The position numbers were made by a program, and so were the translations under genes. Source: Rhizobium leguminosarum (GTDB lineage: Bacteria; Pseudomonadota; Alphaproteobacteria; Rhizobiales; Rhizobiaceae). From it: a stretch of 64,000 nucleotides of DNA. How positions within the stretch are numbered: position 1 is the stretch's first letter; every line of letters starts with the position of its first letter. The DNA lies in assembly GCF_017876795.1 (NCBI RefSeq), contig NZ_JAGIOR010000002.1, positions 868,001-932,000 on the forward strand, in the 5' to 3' direction. Shown here in pieces: positions 27,317-35,304 of the stretch. The notes beneath the pieces are model-generated. The model was not told the origin of the DNA, did not search any database, and saw only the letters and a list, made by a program, of their open reading frames with translations.

Positions 27317-27472
27317 TCAGCCCTGTAAAATCTTGACGATCGCCGCGGCGACGAGCAGGCCTGCCATCACCACCAGGATGATGTCGGAGGCTTGGGACCT
27401 CGGGCCATTCCCACGTCCCGGCGAACCGGGACGTGGGTGAAGCGCGCTGCGAAGCCTGTGACGGAGGATCAT
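27317..27472 (-). CDS. Small single-span membrane protein candidate between kdpA and kdpB
   Basis: 51-codon ORF starting 9 bases after the kdpA stop, with GAGGTG of the kdpA end as ribosome site. The N-terminal 29 residues are basic and Pro/Gly-rich ([16 protein letters not shown]...); residues 30-48 form a hydrophobic helix ([19 protein letters not shown]) ending in QG. The N-terminal part is encoded by the palindrome at 27410-27437, which may have been inserted. A shorter product starting at the internal ATG of VVMAGLL is also possible. No known family; could be a coupling or regulatory peptide of Kdp. Confidence 0.45.
   Translation of the reverse strand: MILRHRLRSALHPRPGSPGRGNGPRSQASDIILVVMAGLLVAAAIVKILQG
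27410..27437. repeat. Perfect 12-bp palindrome with 4-base loop in kdpA-kdpB gap
   Basis: CCCACGTCCCGG-CGAA-CCGGGACGTGGG. On the transcribed minus strand the loop is TTCG. The stem is perfect over 12 bp. It may be a mobile palindromic repeat or an intercistronic regulatory hairpin. Confidence 0.8.
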
Positions 27473-27481
27473 CACATCACC

Positions 27482-29185
27482 TCAGAAGGTCTGGCCGGCG
27501 ATCATCACCAGGTGCTCGACGACGGGGCCGAGCGCCAGGGCCGGGAAGAAGGTCAGGCCGCCGACGATCAGGATCGTGCCGACGAGCAGGCCGACGAAGA
27601 GCGGACCATCGGTGGGGAAGGTGCCTGCCGAGGCCGGGACCGTCTTCTTGGCGATCAGCGAGCCGGCGATGGCAAGCGCCGGAATGATGACCAGGAAGCG
27701 GCCGGCGAGCATGCCGATGCCGAGCGTCACGTTGTACCAGGGCGTATTGCCCGTAAGCCCGCCGAAAGCCGAGCCGTTGTTGGCCGCAGCCGAGGTATAG
27801 GCATAGAGGATTTCGGAGAAGCCATGCGGGCCGGCGGTGCCGATCGAGGCGACGGCCGACGGCAGCACCGTGGCGATCGCGGTGAAAACCAGCATGGCGA
27901 GCGGCAGGCAGAGGATGGCGAGAACGGCCATCTTCATTTCCTTCGCCTCGATCTTCTTGCCGAGATATTCCGGTGTGCGGCCGACCATCAGGCCGGCGAC
28001 GAAGACGGCGACGATGATGAACAGCAGAATGCCGTAAAAGCCGGCGCCGACACCGCCGACGATGACTTCGCCGAGCTGCATGTTGATCAGCGGGATGAGG
28101 CCGCCGAGCGCGGTGAACGAGCCGTGCATCGCATTGACCGCGCCGCAGGAGGCGGCGGTGGTTATGACCGCAAACAGCGAAGACAGGGCGACGCCGAAGC
28201 GGACTTCCTTGCCTTCCATATTGCCGCCGTCAAGACCGAAGGCGTGCATCAGCGGATTGCCGGCGGCTTCCGCCCAATAGGTGACGGTGACGCCGGCGAG
28301 GAACAGCACGCCCATGGTCGCGAGGATCGCCCAGCCCTGGCGCTGGTTGCCGACCATGCGGCCGAAGACGTTGGTGAGCGCCGCGCCGATCGCAAAGATC
28401 GAAACCATCTGGATGAGGTTGGAGATCGCATCGGGGTTTTCGAACGGATGGGCTGAGTTGGCGTTGAAGAAGCCGCCGCCATTGGTGCCGAGCATCTTGA
28501 TCGCAAGCTGCGAGGCGACGGGACCGACGGCGATCGTCTGCCGCGCGCCTTCGAGCGTCGTCGCATTGACATAGGGTCCGAGCGTCTGCGGCACGCCGAG
28601 ATAGACATAGACCAGCGTCAGTACGATGCAAATCGGCAGCAGCACATAGAAGGTCGCCCTCGTCATATCGACCCAGAAGTTGCCGATGGCCTTGCCCGAA
28701 GCACGCGAGAAGGCGCGGATGAAGGCGAGCGCAATGGCCATGCCGGTCGCGGCGGAGACGAAGTTCTGGACGGTGAAGCCGGCCATCTGGGTCAGATAGG
28801 ACATGGTGCTTTCGCCGCCGTAGTTCTGCCAGTTGGTGTTGCTGACGAAACTGACGGCGGTGTTGAAGGAAAGATCCGGCGGGACGGCCGCCATGCCGGC
28901 CGGATTATAGGGAAGGCCGGCCTGCAGGCGCTGCAGCGCATAAAGCACGATGACGCCGAGAAGGTTGAAGAGCAGCATGGCGAAGGCATAGGAGGTCCAA
29001 TGCTGCTCCTCGCGCTCGCCGGTGCCGGCCATGCGGTAAAGTCCCCGTTCGATTGGAACGAGGATGGGTGACAGGAAAGTGCGCTCGCCGCTGAAGACAC
29101 GCGTCATGTAGCCGCCGAGCGGTTTGACGAGCACGAGGACCATCCCGCAATAAAGCAGGATCTGAAGCCATCCGTTGAGGGTCAT
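27482..29185 (-). CDS. kdpA: Potassium-transporting ATPase subunit KdpA
   Basis: 567-residue channel-like subunit with about ten membrane helices. The four selectivity-filter loops are recognisable, including [40 protein letters not shown] and [16 protein letters not shown] 29185 ([11 protein letters not shown]) is preferred over an in-frame start at 29227, whose extra residues are charged and not conserved; the ribosome site is weak, so translation may be coupled to kdpF 69 bases upstream. Confidence 0.96.
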   Translation of the reverse strand: MTLNGWLQILLYCGMVLVLVKPLGGYMTRVFSGERTFLSPILVPIERGLYRMAGTGEREEQHWTSYAFAMLLFNLLGVIVLYALQRLQAGLPYNPAGMAAVPPDLSFNTAVSFVSNTNWQNYGGESTMSYLTQMAGFTVQNFVSAATGMAIALAFIRAFSRASGKAIGNFWVDMTRATFYVLLPICIVLTLVYVYLGVPQTLGPYVNATTLEGARQTIAVGPVASQLAIKMLGTNGGGFFNANSAHPFENPDAISNLIQMVSIFAIGAALTNVFGRMVGNQRQGWAILATMGVLFLAGVTVTYWAEAAGNPLMHAFGLDGGNMEGKEVRFGVALSSLFAVITTAASCGAVNAMHGSFTALGGLIPLINMQLGEVIVGGVGAGFYGILLFIIVAVFVAGLMVGRTPEYLGKKIEAKEMKMAVLAILCLPLAMLVFTAIATVLPSAVASIGTAGPHGFSEILYAYTSAAANNGSAFGGLTGNTPWYNVTLGIGMLAGRFLVIIPALAIAGSLIAKKTVPASAGTFPTDGPLFVGLLVGTILIVGGLTFFPALALGPVVEHLVMIAGQTF

Positions 29186-29254
29186 TTCAGGTAAACTTTC
29201 AATACCGGCTGCTTCTCGGTCGCGCATGCGCGACCTCAGAAGCGCCAGTTCTTT

Positions 29255-29344
29255 TCAGAAGCGTTCTGGGCGAAGCAGAGCGTAGGTGAGGTAGACGGTG
29301 AGAAACACGGTCACGGCACCGCTCAAGACATAGTCGAGGGTCAT
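29255..29344 (-). CDS. kdpF: KdpF, small potassium-ATPase subunit
   Basis: 29-residue peptide MTLDYVLSGAVTVFLTVYLT followed by YALLRPERF: one membrane helix ending in the ALLRPE(R/K)F tail that is characteristic of KdpF. AGGAGA precedes the ATG at a suitable distance. Stabilises KdpABC in the inner membrane. Confidence 0.9.
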   Translation of the reverse strand: MTLDYVLSGAVTVFLTVYLTYALLRPERF

Positions 29345-29358
29345 CGTCGTTTCTCCTG

Positions 29359-29442
29359 TCAAAGCCTGTCGCAGGCTCTTGTGTAGGCAAAGCACAGCGC
29401 GAAGAATATGATCGCGGTGCCAAGCAGAATGATATCCATCAT
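29359..29442 (-). CDS. 27-aa membrane peptide upstream of kdpF
   Basis: ORF MMDIILLGTAIIFFALCFAY followed by TRACDRL, preceded by ACAGGAGTCACGATC (good ribosome site). One hydrophobic helix and a short charged C-terminus. It ends 14 bases before the kdpF start, so it is probably the first gene of the kdp operon. Small ORFs with a ...CDRL tail stand before kdpF in other genomes to my recollection, but I know of no assigned function. Confidence 0.65.
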   Translation of the reverse strand: MMDIILLGTAIIFFALCFAYTRACDRL

Positions 29443-29543
29443 GATCGTGACTCCTGTTGGTCTTTTTGGAGTCAGACAAGACAAAGGGCGCACACCCTGG
29501 AGGAGTCGCCTTTCATGCTTTCTGGCGTGGAGATGATCTTTTC

Positions 29544-29630
29544 GATCTCTCGGAGATCAATATGGAGCCGAAGCGCATAAAGGTTCGAGACGGGCAAGGA
29601 GCCGCCAATATAAAAATCTTATAAATGCTT
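29544..29630 (-). promoter_or_regulatory. Candidate kdp control region
   Basis: Contains GATCTC-TCG-GAGATC, a perfect 6-bp inverted repeat at 29544-29558, and a T-rich block on the minus strand at 29607-29630 (TTATAAGATTTTTATATTGG) reminiscent of the T-rich KdpE sites upstream of E. coli kdpF. About 100-190 bases before the first kdp ORF. Assignment by analogy only. Confidence 0.4.
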
Positions 29631-29643
29631 TTCAGGGAGCGAG

Positions 29644-30003
29644 CTAAGGATCGATCCGGAACCGGTATTGGCCTTGGGCGCTGCGGCCGTCCATCGAGAG
29701 GACATGCCAGTCGATGGTATAGAAGCCGGGCGCCATGGCAGGGTCGAGCGGGACCTTGAAGATCGATCCTTCAGGACCGGAGAGAAATGGCTTGCCCGTG
29801 GGAAGCGCTATACCCTCAGCATCGAGCAGGATAGCTGTCGAGCGGGCAAGATCGACCGGGCCGGTAAAGGTGAGTTCGAGATTGACCGGCGCCAGCCTTT
29901 CTTCCTGCTGCGGCGGGAGCGATGCTTGTTCGAGGGCTGCAGACGCCTCACTTGCGGCAAAGAGAAGAGATGCGAACAGACAGAATGACACGATCGACTT
30001 CAT
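29644..30003 (-). CDS. CopC-like periplasmic protein lacking usual copper ligands
   Basis: 119 residues: Sec signal (MKSIVSFCLFASLLFAASEA, cleavage near SASA) then a CopC/YobA-type Ig-like fold with LAPVNLELTFTGPVDLARST and the C-terminal IDWHVLSMDGRSAQGQYRF. In copper-binding CopC the mature N-terminal His and the His of the ...DGH... motif bind Cu2+; here the mature start reads ALEQAS and the motif has Arg, so only one His remains. No CopD partner is adjacent. Function may have drifted from copper handling. Confidence 0.7.
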   Translation of the reverse strand: MKSIVSFCLFASLLFAASEASAALEQASLPPQQEERLAPVNLELTFTGPVDLARSTAILLDAEGIALPTGKPFLSGPEGSIFKVPLDPAMAPGFYTIDWHVLSMDGRSAQGQYRFRIDP

Positions 30004-30078
30004 GATGGTCTTCCTTATCTTGCCGATCCGCATGTGCCCGGAGTCGTCATGCTTCCGAGGCGCTGTGCCGGCGCATGG

Positions 30079-30264
30079 CTAATAACGCTGCCGGTGGTGA
30101 TTTTGATCCCTCGTCTCGACGACAACGCGCACCGGCTGCGGCTGACGGCCTTCCGGCAGTGCGACAATCGGGTCCACAAGTCGGTGCCAGAATTCCCGCA
30201 ATGACCTTGATATCGTCCGGCCGCAAGGTCGATTTCCGCCGACATTATCGTGATTTTTCTTCAT
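30079..30264 (-). CDS. Possible small hypothetical protein, 61 aa
   Basis: ORF from ATG 30264 (MKKNHDNVGGNR...) whose second half reads LREFWHRLVDPIVALPEGRQ and continues QPVRVVVETRDQN, with codon use like real genes. GGCAGAGAG precedes the start; another ATG lies at 30282. The IS66 insertion at 30338 is close upstream and may have separated it from its promoter. No family recognised. The rest of 30034-30337 shows nothing else. Confidence 0.35.
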   Translation of the reverse strand: MKKNHDNVGGNRPCGRTISRSLREFWHRLVDPIVALPEGRQPQPVRVVVETRDQNHHRQRY

Positions 30265-30329
30265 CTCTCTGCCTGTCTTCATGGCCGGGATCTCGAATGG
30301 AGAATGTACTCCCCGGCGGCCTCGGCTGG

Positions 30330-30337
30330 AATCATAC
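30330..30337. repeat. IS66 target-site duplication, left copy
   Basis: AATCATAC immediately outside the left end of the IS66 element; identical to 33473-33480. Confidence 0.92.
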
Positions 30338-30403
30338 GTAAGCGCGACGAACTGGACACGGCGACTTCCGTTGACATTCCCGTTGGCATGACGGTGCTCG
30401 GTT

Positions 30404-30988
30404 TTAAAATTTCTGCTTTGCGCGCCGCGGCATGAAGTATTCTCGAATTTTGATGACGGCACCAGCGATCTGGATGAGCTCTGCCGGCGGCGTAACCTTT
30501 TTGGCGTCGCAGAGGGCGCGAATAGGAGCGATGATATCACCGGTCACAGCATGTCCGCGGATAACCGGGTTCCATAGCCTAGGGGCGAACTCCGTTCCGA
30601 GGAGGAATCCGGTGTGCCAATCGAAGCTGTCGTGGGAATAGGTGATGTGACTGAAGCGTGGCCGATATTCTTCCGGCCTCTCCCCAAGGGTTGCCGATAT
30701 GCGGTTATATTCGGCGACGATCGTCTGCACGGCCCGGTGCTCCGTGGTTTCCATCGGCAAGGCCATGGCATCCTCGCCAGCGAACAGGGGTATCCATTGA
30801 TAGGGGTTGATGAACTTCGGCCCGATGATCAACGCGGTGAGATAGCCATCCAGCCCGCTCATGCTCCACACCGGCGCCGCAGGACGCCGCCTGCGAATGA
30901 AGGCCTCGAATGCTTCATCGTCAAGCTTCGGCCGCGCTGTTGCCGCCTGCGCTGGGCTGATTGAAGTGGTTTGGGTGGGCTTTGTCAT
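30404..30988 (-). CDS. UPF0149 (YecA-like) protein, IS66 passenger
   Basis: 194 residues. The core (GLDGYLTALIIGPKFINPYQ, HRAVQTIVAEYNRISATL, WHTGFLLGTEFAPRLWNPVI) matches the UPF0149/YgfB-YecA family. The C-terminal SEC-C zinc motif found in YecA is absent; the protein ends MPRRAKQKF. Its ATG overlaps the tnpC stop (ATGA), so it is translated with the transposase genes and lies within the element's inverted repeats. Biochemical role of the family is unknown; a role in transposition or its control is inference. Confidence 0.85.
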   Translation of the reverse strand: MTKPTQTTSISPAQAATARPKLDDEAFEAFIRRRRPAAPVWSMSGLDGYLTALIIGPKFINPYQWIPLFAGEDAMALPMETTEHRAVQTIVAEYNRISATLGERPEEYRPRFSHITYSHDSFDWHTGFLLGTEFAPRLWNPVIRGHAVTGDIIAPIRALCDAKKVTPPAELIQIAGAVIKIREYFMPRRAKQKF

Positions 30989-32541
30989 GCGGCAACCTGA
31001 TGGCGCTCTGTTTTCCAGTTCCAGGGAAGCAGCGTATCGAGCTGGTTGATCGTGGTGCTTCCCGAGACGATCCGTTCGAGGACATCGGCAAGCCAGGCGT
31101 GTGGATCGAGGCCGTTGAGTTTGGCGGAGTTGACCAGCGAGGCCAGAACCGCGAAGGTCTCGCCACCCTTCACATTGCCCACGAACATCGAATTCTTTCT
31201 CGTCAGGGCAACGGACTTCATCGAACGTTCCACGATGTTGGAGTCTACCTCGATTGTCCCGTCGTCAAGGAAAGCGGTGAGACCTGTCCAGTGCGTCAAC
31301 GTGTAATTGATGGCCTTGGCCAGAGCGGACTGGGTCGAGATGTCATTCTTCAGTTCAAGCAGGCGGGTCTTTATCTGACGCATGACAGGGGCTGAGTGGA
31401 TCTGCCGGGCATTCTGGCGCTCCATGGCGCCTTGGCCCCTGATCTCCTGTTCGATCCTGTAAATCTCGGCCAACATCGAGACGATCGTGAGCGCCTCCGA
31501 CGACCCGGTCAGCTTGACCACATCAACGAATTTGCGCCGTGCGTGGGCAAGACAGAAGGCCAGTCTTAAACGGCTGGAATTGCTTTTGCCGCGATGTCTG
31601 GCAAGCGTTTTGTAGGCTGTATATCCATCTACCTGAAGGATGCCGTTGAAGGACGCCAACTGACGCTCTGCCTCACGGGCGCTGCGGCTCTCGGAGAAGA
31701 TATAGCCGACCGCTGGCGGGGCGGGTCCATTCCAGGGGCGGTCATCGATGGCCTGTGCCCAGAGCTGACAGACTTTCGTTCGCTTTCGCCCCGGATCGAG
31801 CCGCGGCAACCGCGTCTCGTCGGAAAATACCCTTGGCTGTGAGCGAATGAAGGCCAGCAGCCTGTCGTAAAGAGGCTTGAGCCACCAGGCAACGCGCGCC
31901 ACCCAGACGCTGAGCGTTCCACGATCGAGACTGACGCCATAGCCTGCGAAGATCTGTGTCTGCCGATAGAGCGGCAGGTGCCAGGCGAATTTGGAAACGA
32001 CGATGTGAGCGGCCAAGGCAGTCGTCGCCATACCGCCGTCCATGAAGCGTGCCGGTGCGGAAGCTTGAACGACGCCATTCTCGCAGGCCCGGCAGGCGTA
32101 GCGGGGGCGAATGGTCCGTCTGACGCGCAAGATGGCTGGTACGACATCCAGCGCCTCGCTTGTGGTCTCCCCGATGCAATGCAGCCCGCCTCCGCAACAG
32201 GAGCAGGTACGACTTTCCGGCTCAACGACGACGTCATATCGTGGCAGGTGTTTGGGAAGAAAGCCGATATTGCGCGCCGCGGACGGCCTGCGTCGCAAAC
32301 CTTGCTCGCCGCCGTCAGGCCGATCGTCGTTAGCGGCAACCGGGACAGTCGAAAGATCGCCAAGATCAAAGCTCGCCTGTGCCGGATCGATGCTCGAAAG
32401 CATCTCCGATCTGGCGCCATGGATCAACCGCTTAAGGCTGGCGACTTCCTCCTGAAGGTCGGCTATCCGGGCATCGCGGACCAGAACCATACGGCTCAGT
32501 TGCTCGACGTCCTGCGGGAGTTGATCGGTTGGAAGAGACAT
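30985..32541 (-). CDS. tnpC: IS66 transposase TnpC
   Basis: 518 residues from MSLPTDQLPQD; earlier in-frame starts exist at 32556 and 32574. An N-terminal coiled coil (VLVRDARIADLQEEVASLKR), a zinc-finger region with C-x-C-C (ESRTCSCCGGGLHCIGE), and a DDE domain: Asp in RVFSDETRLPRLDPGRK, Asp in LQVDGYTAYKTLARH, Glu in DDGTIEVDSNIVERSMKS. Full length for IS66. Confidence 0.93.
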   Translation of the reverse strand: MSLPTDQLPQDVEQLSRMVLVRDARIADLQEEVASLKRLIHGARSEMLSSIDPAQASFDLGDLSTVPVAANDDRPDGGEQGLRRRPSAARNIGFLPKHLPRYDVVVEPESRTCSCCGGGLHCIGETTSEALDVVPAILRVRRTIRPRYACRACENGVVQASAPARFMDGGMATTALAAHIVVSKFAWHLPLYRQTQIFAGYGVSLDRGTLSVWVARVAWWLKPLYDRLLAFIRSQPRVFSDETRLPRLDPGRKRTKVCQLWAQAIDDRPWNGPAPPAVGYIFSESRSAREAERQLASFNGILQVDGYTAYKTLARHRGKSNSSRLRLAFCLAHARRKFVDVVKLTGSSEALTIVSMLAEIYRIEQEIRGQGAMERQNARQIHSAPVMRQIKTRLLELKNDISTQSALAKAINYTLTHWTGLTAFLDDGTIEVDSNIVERSMKSVALTRKNSMFVGNVKGGETFAVLASLVNSAKLNGLDPHAWLADVLERIVSGSTTINQLDTLLPWNWKTERHQVAA

Positions 32542-32589
32542 GCCGAAACCTACCATACCGGCATGGATCTTCAAGCAAATACAATGGGA

Positions 32590-32940
32590 TCAAGCGGCTT
32601 TCGTAGGCCGCTTTACGGGTTCTCGCTGAACTCGTGTCCAGTCCAGCCCGGCAACGAGCAGGTTGAACTGTTCCGGGGACATGCAGATCGCGTCGTCCTT
32701 TACGGGCGGGAAGACGAACTTGCCGCTCTCCAGCCACTTCGTCGATAAGATCATGCCGGACCCATCCCAGTAAATACAGCGCAGCCGGTCGCGACGTTTG
32801 GCCCGGAAAACAAAAACATCGCCGCAATAAGGATCGGCAGCAAGTGCCGCCGCCACCAACGCGACAAGGCCGTTCATGCCGCGCCGGAAATCGACCGGCT
32901 GCGTCGCCATCAAGATGCGAAGCCCCCTCGCACCGATCAC
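32590..32940 (-). CDS. tnpB: IS66 accessory protein TnpB
   Basis: 116 residues; RILMATQPVDFRRGMNGLVA and FRAKRRDRLRCIYWDGSGMI are signature blocks of IS66 Orf2. Overlaps tnpA by four bases (ATGA). Needed with TnpA and TnpC for IS66 transposition (family knowledge). Confidence 0.95.
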   Translation of the reverse strand: MIGARGLRILMATQPVDFRRGMNGLVALVAAALAADPYCGDVFVFRAKRRDRLRCIYWDGSGMILSTKWLESGKFVFPPVKDDAICMSPEQFNLLVAGLDWTRVQREPVKRPTKAA

Positions 32941-33392
32941 CGCTTGCCCCGCAGCGCCGATACCACCGCCTGTGCCAGCTCTGGAGCGACATTGCCGCTC
33001 ATGACCATACGCCCGCCGCCAAGCTCGATCTCGATGCGGCCCGCAGCAAGATCGGGCCGGTTGTCGGCGCTCTGCGCCTCAATCACGTCCTCCGAAATCG
33101 TCACCGGAACGAAAACCGGAACATCCAGTTCTCTACCGCCGCGCCTGCCAACCGGTAGGCCCGCAGCCTTCCGCCACTTGTTCAGAAGCCCGCGATTAAC
33201 ACCGTATCGGCGCGCTACCCGCGAAATGTTCACACCGGGCTCGGCACATGCCAGCAGTATCTCGTCTTTCTCTTCCGGCAACCAGTCCCGTCGCCGACGG
33301 TCACCGGTGATCACTTCAACCCGGCGGTAGCTTTCCTGGTGCCTGGCTTCAAGCCTGGCTCTGAGCATGGCACTATCGTTCTCGTCGTCCAT
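32937..33392 (-). CDS. tnpA: IS66 accessory protein TnpA
   Basis: 151 residues from ATG 33392 (MDDENDSAML), behind GGAAGGGCG. HTH of the IS3/IS911 TnpA type: PGVNISRVARRYGVNRGLLN followed by KWRKAAG. C-terminal part IEIELGGGRMVMSGNVAPEL is usual for IS66 Orf1. First gene of the element. Confidence 0.92.
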   Translation of the reverse strand: MDDENDSAMLRARLEARHQESYRRVEVITGDRRRRDWLPEEKDEILLACAEPGVNISRVARRYGVNRGLLNKWRKAAGLPVGRRGGRELDVPVFVPVTISEDVIEAQSADNRPDLAAGRIEIELGGGRMVMSGNVAPELAQAVVSALRGKR

Positions 33393-33472
33393 CAAATCGC
33401 CCTTCCAAATCGAAAGGCAGATTCTCAAGTCTCAACCGAAACAAGAAAAGGTGGGATGTTCGTGGCGCTCAC

Positions 33473-33480
33473 AATCATAC
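33473..33480. repeat. IS66 target-site duplication, right copy
   Basis: AATCATAC immediately outside the right end of the IS66 element; identical to 30330-30337. Confidence 0.92.
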
Positions 33481-33641
33481 AGAGGTCTTGGAACGCAAAT
33501 CTTTCGGATTATAGAGATGGGCATTTCATCACATGTTGAGCAAAAGCTTGATCTGTACGATTGAATTGCTGCCCCTTCCAGTCTTATAGTCGCTTCAACG
33601 GCACTCGATGGACCGAGGGGCCATAGGGAAGGAAACCGACA

Positions 33642-34685
33642 ATGACCAAAGTCCGTGCGCTTGTCCTCGAGCGCCAGCATGAGCTTGCGCTTCGTGATAT
33701 CGATCTGCCGCTCGAAACCGGCCCCGGCGAGGTGAAGATCAGGATCCACACCGTCGGTGTCTGCGGTTCCGACGTGCATTATTACACGCACGGCAAGATC
33801 GGCCCCTTCGTGGTCAACGCGCCGATGGTGCTCGGCCATGAAGCGGCAGGCACGGTGGTGGAGGTCGGGGCCGGCGTCACGCATCTGAAAGTTGGCGACC
33901 GCGTCTGCATGGAGCCCGGCATTCCCGATCCGAATTCCAAGGCAAGCCGGCTCGGCATGTACAATATCGATCCCGCCGTCAACTTCTGGGCGACGCCGCC
34001 GGTCCACGGCGTGTTGACGCCGGAGGTCGTGCATCCCGCCAACTACACCTTCAAGCTGCCTGACAATGTCAGCTTCGCCGAGGGCGCCATGGTCGAACCC
34101 TTCGCCGTCGGCATGCAGGCGGCTGGTAAAGCGAAGATTACCCCAGGCGATACCGCCGTCGTCCTCGGCGCCGGGCCGATCGGCACGATGGTGGCGATTG
34201 CTGCCCTTGCCGGCGGCTGCGCCCGGGCGATCGTCGCCGATCTCGCCCAGCCGAAGCTCGATATCGCCGCGCAATATCAGGGCGTCATTCCGGTCAATAT
34301 CCGCGAAAAGAACCTGAGCGAAGAGGTCGGCCGGCTGACGGACGGCTGGGGCGCCGATGTCGTCTTCGAATGCTCCGGCTCACCGAAGGCCTGGGAGACG
34401 ATCATGGCGCTGCCGCGCCCGGGCGGCGTCATCGTCGTCGTCGGCCTGCCGGTCAACCCGATCGGCTTCGACGTTTCGACGGCATCCACCAAGGAGATCC
34501 GCATCGAGACGGTGTTCCGCTACGCGCATCAGTATGAGCGCTCGATCGCCCTGCTCGGCTCGGGTCGCGTCGACCTGAAACCGCTGATTTCCGAGACCTT
34601 CACATTCGAGGATTCGATCAAGGCGTTTGATCGCGCCGTCGAGGCGCGGCCGAGCGACGTGAAGCTGCAGATCGTGATGGAATAG
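33642..34685 (+). CDS. Xylitol/sorbitol-type NAD-dependent dehydrogenase
   Basis: 347-residue zinc medium-chain dehydrogenase. Catalytic zinc ligands: Cys in [10 protein letters not shown] and His-Glu in [16 protein letters not shown]-binding [17 protein letters not shown]. The lobe loop that holds the structural zinc in other family members (four Cys) reads [20 protein letters not shown] with no cysteine, so the structural zinc is absent. Likely oxidises xylitol or another polyol to the ketose. Stands alone just right of the IS66 element. Confidence 0.88.
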   Translation: MTKVRALVLERQHELALRDIDLPLETGPGEVKIRIHTVGVCGSDVHYYTHGKIGPFVVNAPMVLGHEAAGTVVEVGAGVTHLKVGDRVCMEPGIPDPNSKASRLGMYNIDPAVNFWATPPVHGVLTPEVVHPANYTFKLPDNVSFAEGAMVEPFAVGMQAAGKAKITPGDTAVVLGAGPIGTMVAIAALAGGCARAIVADLAQPKLDIAAQYQGVIPVNIREKNLSEEVGRLTDGWGADVVFECSGSPKAWETIMALPRPGGVIVVVGLPVNPIGFDVSTASTKEIRIETVFRYAHQYERSIALLGSGRVDLKPLISETFTFEDSIKAFDRAVEARPSDVKLQIVME

Positions 34686-34700
34686 GGCGTCCCATCGCCT

Positions 34701-35270
34701 TTACGAGCGCCTGGCGCTGAGTTTCATCTTGCGAAAGACCAGAGCCGCGCCTGCGACGACAGCCGCGGCTCCGGCTGCGACAAGTAGATGACGGTGAAGG
34801 GGAAGATGGCCCAATATCTGTTCGATGCCGTGCCCGAAGAGATAACCGAGCGCCGTGAAAAGCTGCCCCCACACCAGCGCGGCCGCGGCATTCAGGAGGA
34901 TGAATTTTCCGGTCGGTATCCGTGTCGTGCCGATAACGATGGGGCTGATCGTCCGCAGCCCAACCAGAAAACGAAATGCAAGAATGAAGCCTGTCGGATA
35001 TCTTTCCAAAAGCGCGGTTGCGCGCGCCAGCGCCGGCTTTTCCATCAGCCGGCGGACGAGGCTCCAGCGAGCCGCGTAACGACCGGCGAGGAACCATAGC
35101 TGATCGCCGGCAAAAGATCCGGCCGTGGCCGCGAGCGACGCCGACCAATAGGGCAGCAGCCCGCGGTGGGAAATCACGCCGCCAAGAAAGGCGGCCGTTT
35201 CGCCTTCGAAGGCGGCGCCCAGAAAGATCGCCAGCAGGCCGTAATTCTCGATCAGCAGTTCGATAGACAC
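34701..35270 (-). CDS. DedA-family membrane protein
   Basis: 189 residues with about five hydrophobic segments. The DedA/SNARE-associated motifs are present: GAAFEGETAAFLGGVISHRG near residue 20, GDQLWFLAGRYA near 55 and FRFLVGLRTISPIVIGTTRI near 100, including the conserved Glu and Arg. Family members act in the inner membrane in lipid-carrier or ion handling. Convergent with the dehydrogenase gene, 15 bases apart. Confidence 0.88.
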   Translation of the reverse strand: MSIELLIENYGLLAIFLGAAFEGETAAFLGGVISHRGLLPYWSASLAATAGSFAGDQLWFLAGRYAARWSLVRRLMEKPALARATALLERYPTGFILAFRFLVGLRTISPIVIGTTRIPTGKFILLNAAAALVWGQLFTALGYLFGHGIEQILGHLPLHRHLLVAAGAAAVVAGAALVFRKMKLSARRS

Positions 35271-35304
35271 GCGGGTTCGCCTCTAGCCGCCCTAATTTCA
35301 GAAG

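Larger units (their letters stand above)
30338..33472 (-). mobile_element. Complete IS66-family element with passenger gene (3135 bp)
   Basis: Ends are GTAAGCGCGACGAAC (30338-30352) and, read inward from 33472, GTGAGCGCCACGAAC, 13 of 15 identical. It is flanked by a perfect 8-bp duplication AATCATAC, the size expected for IS66. Inside are tnpA, tnpB, tnpC and, overlapping tnpC by four bases, a UPF0149 gene that ends 66 bases from the left end. All four frames are intact. Confidence 0.95.
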
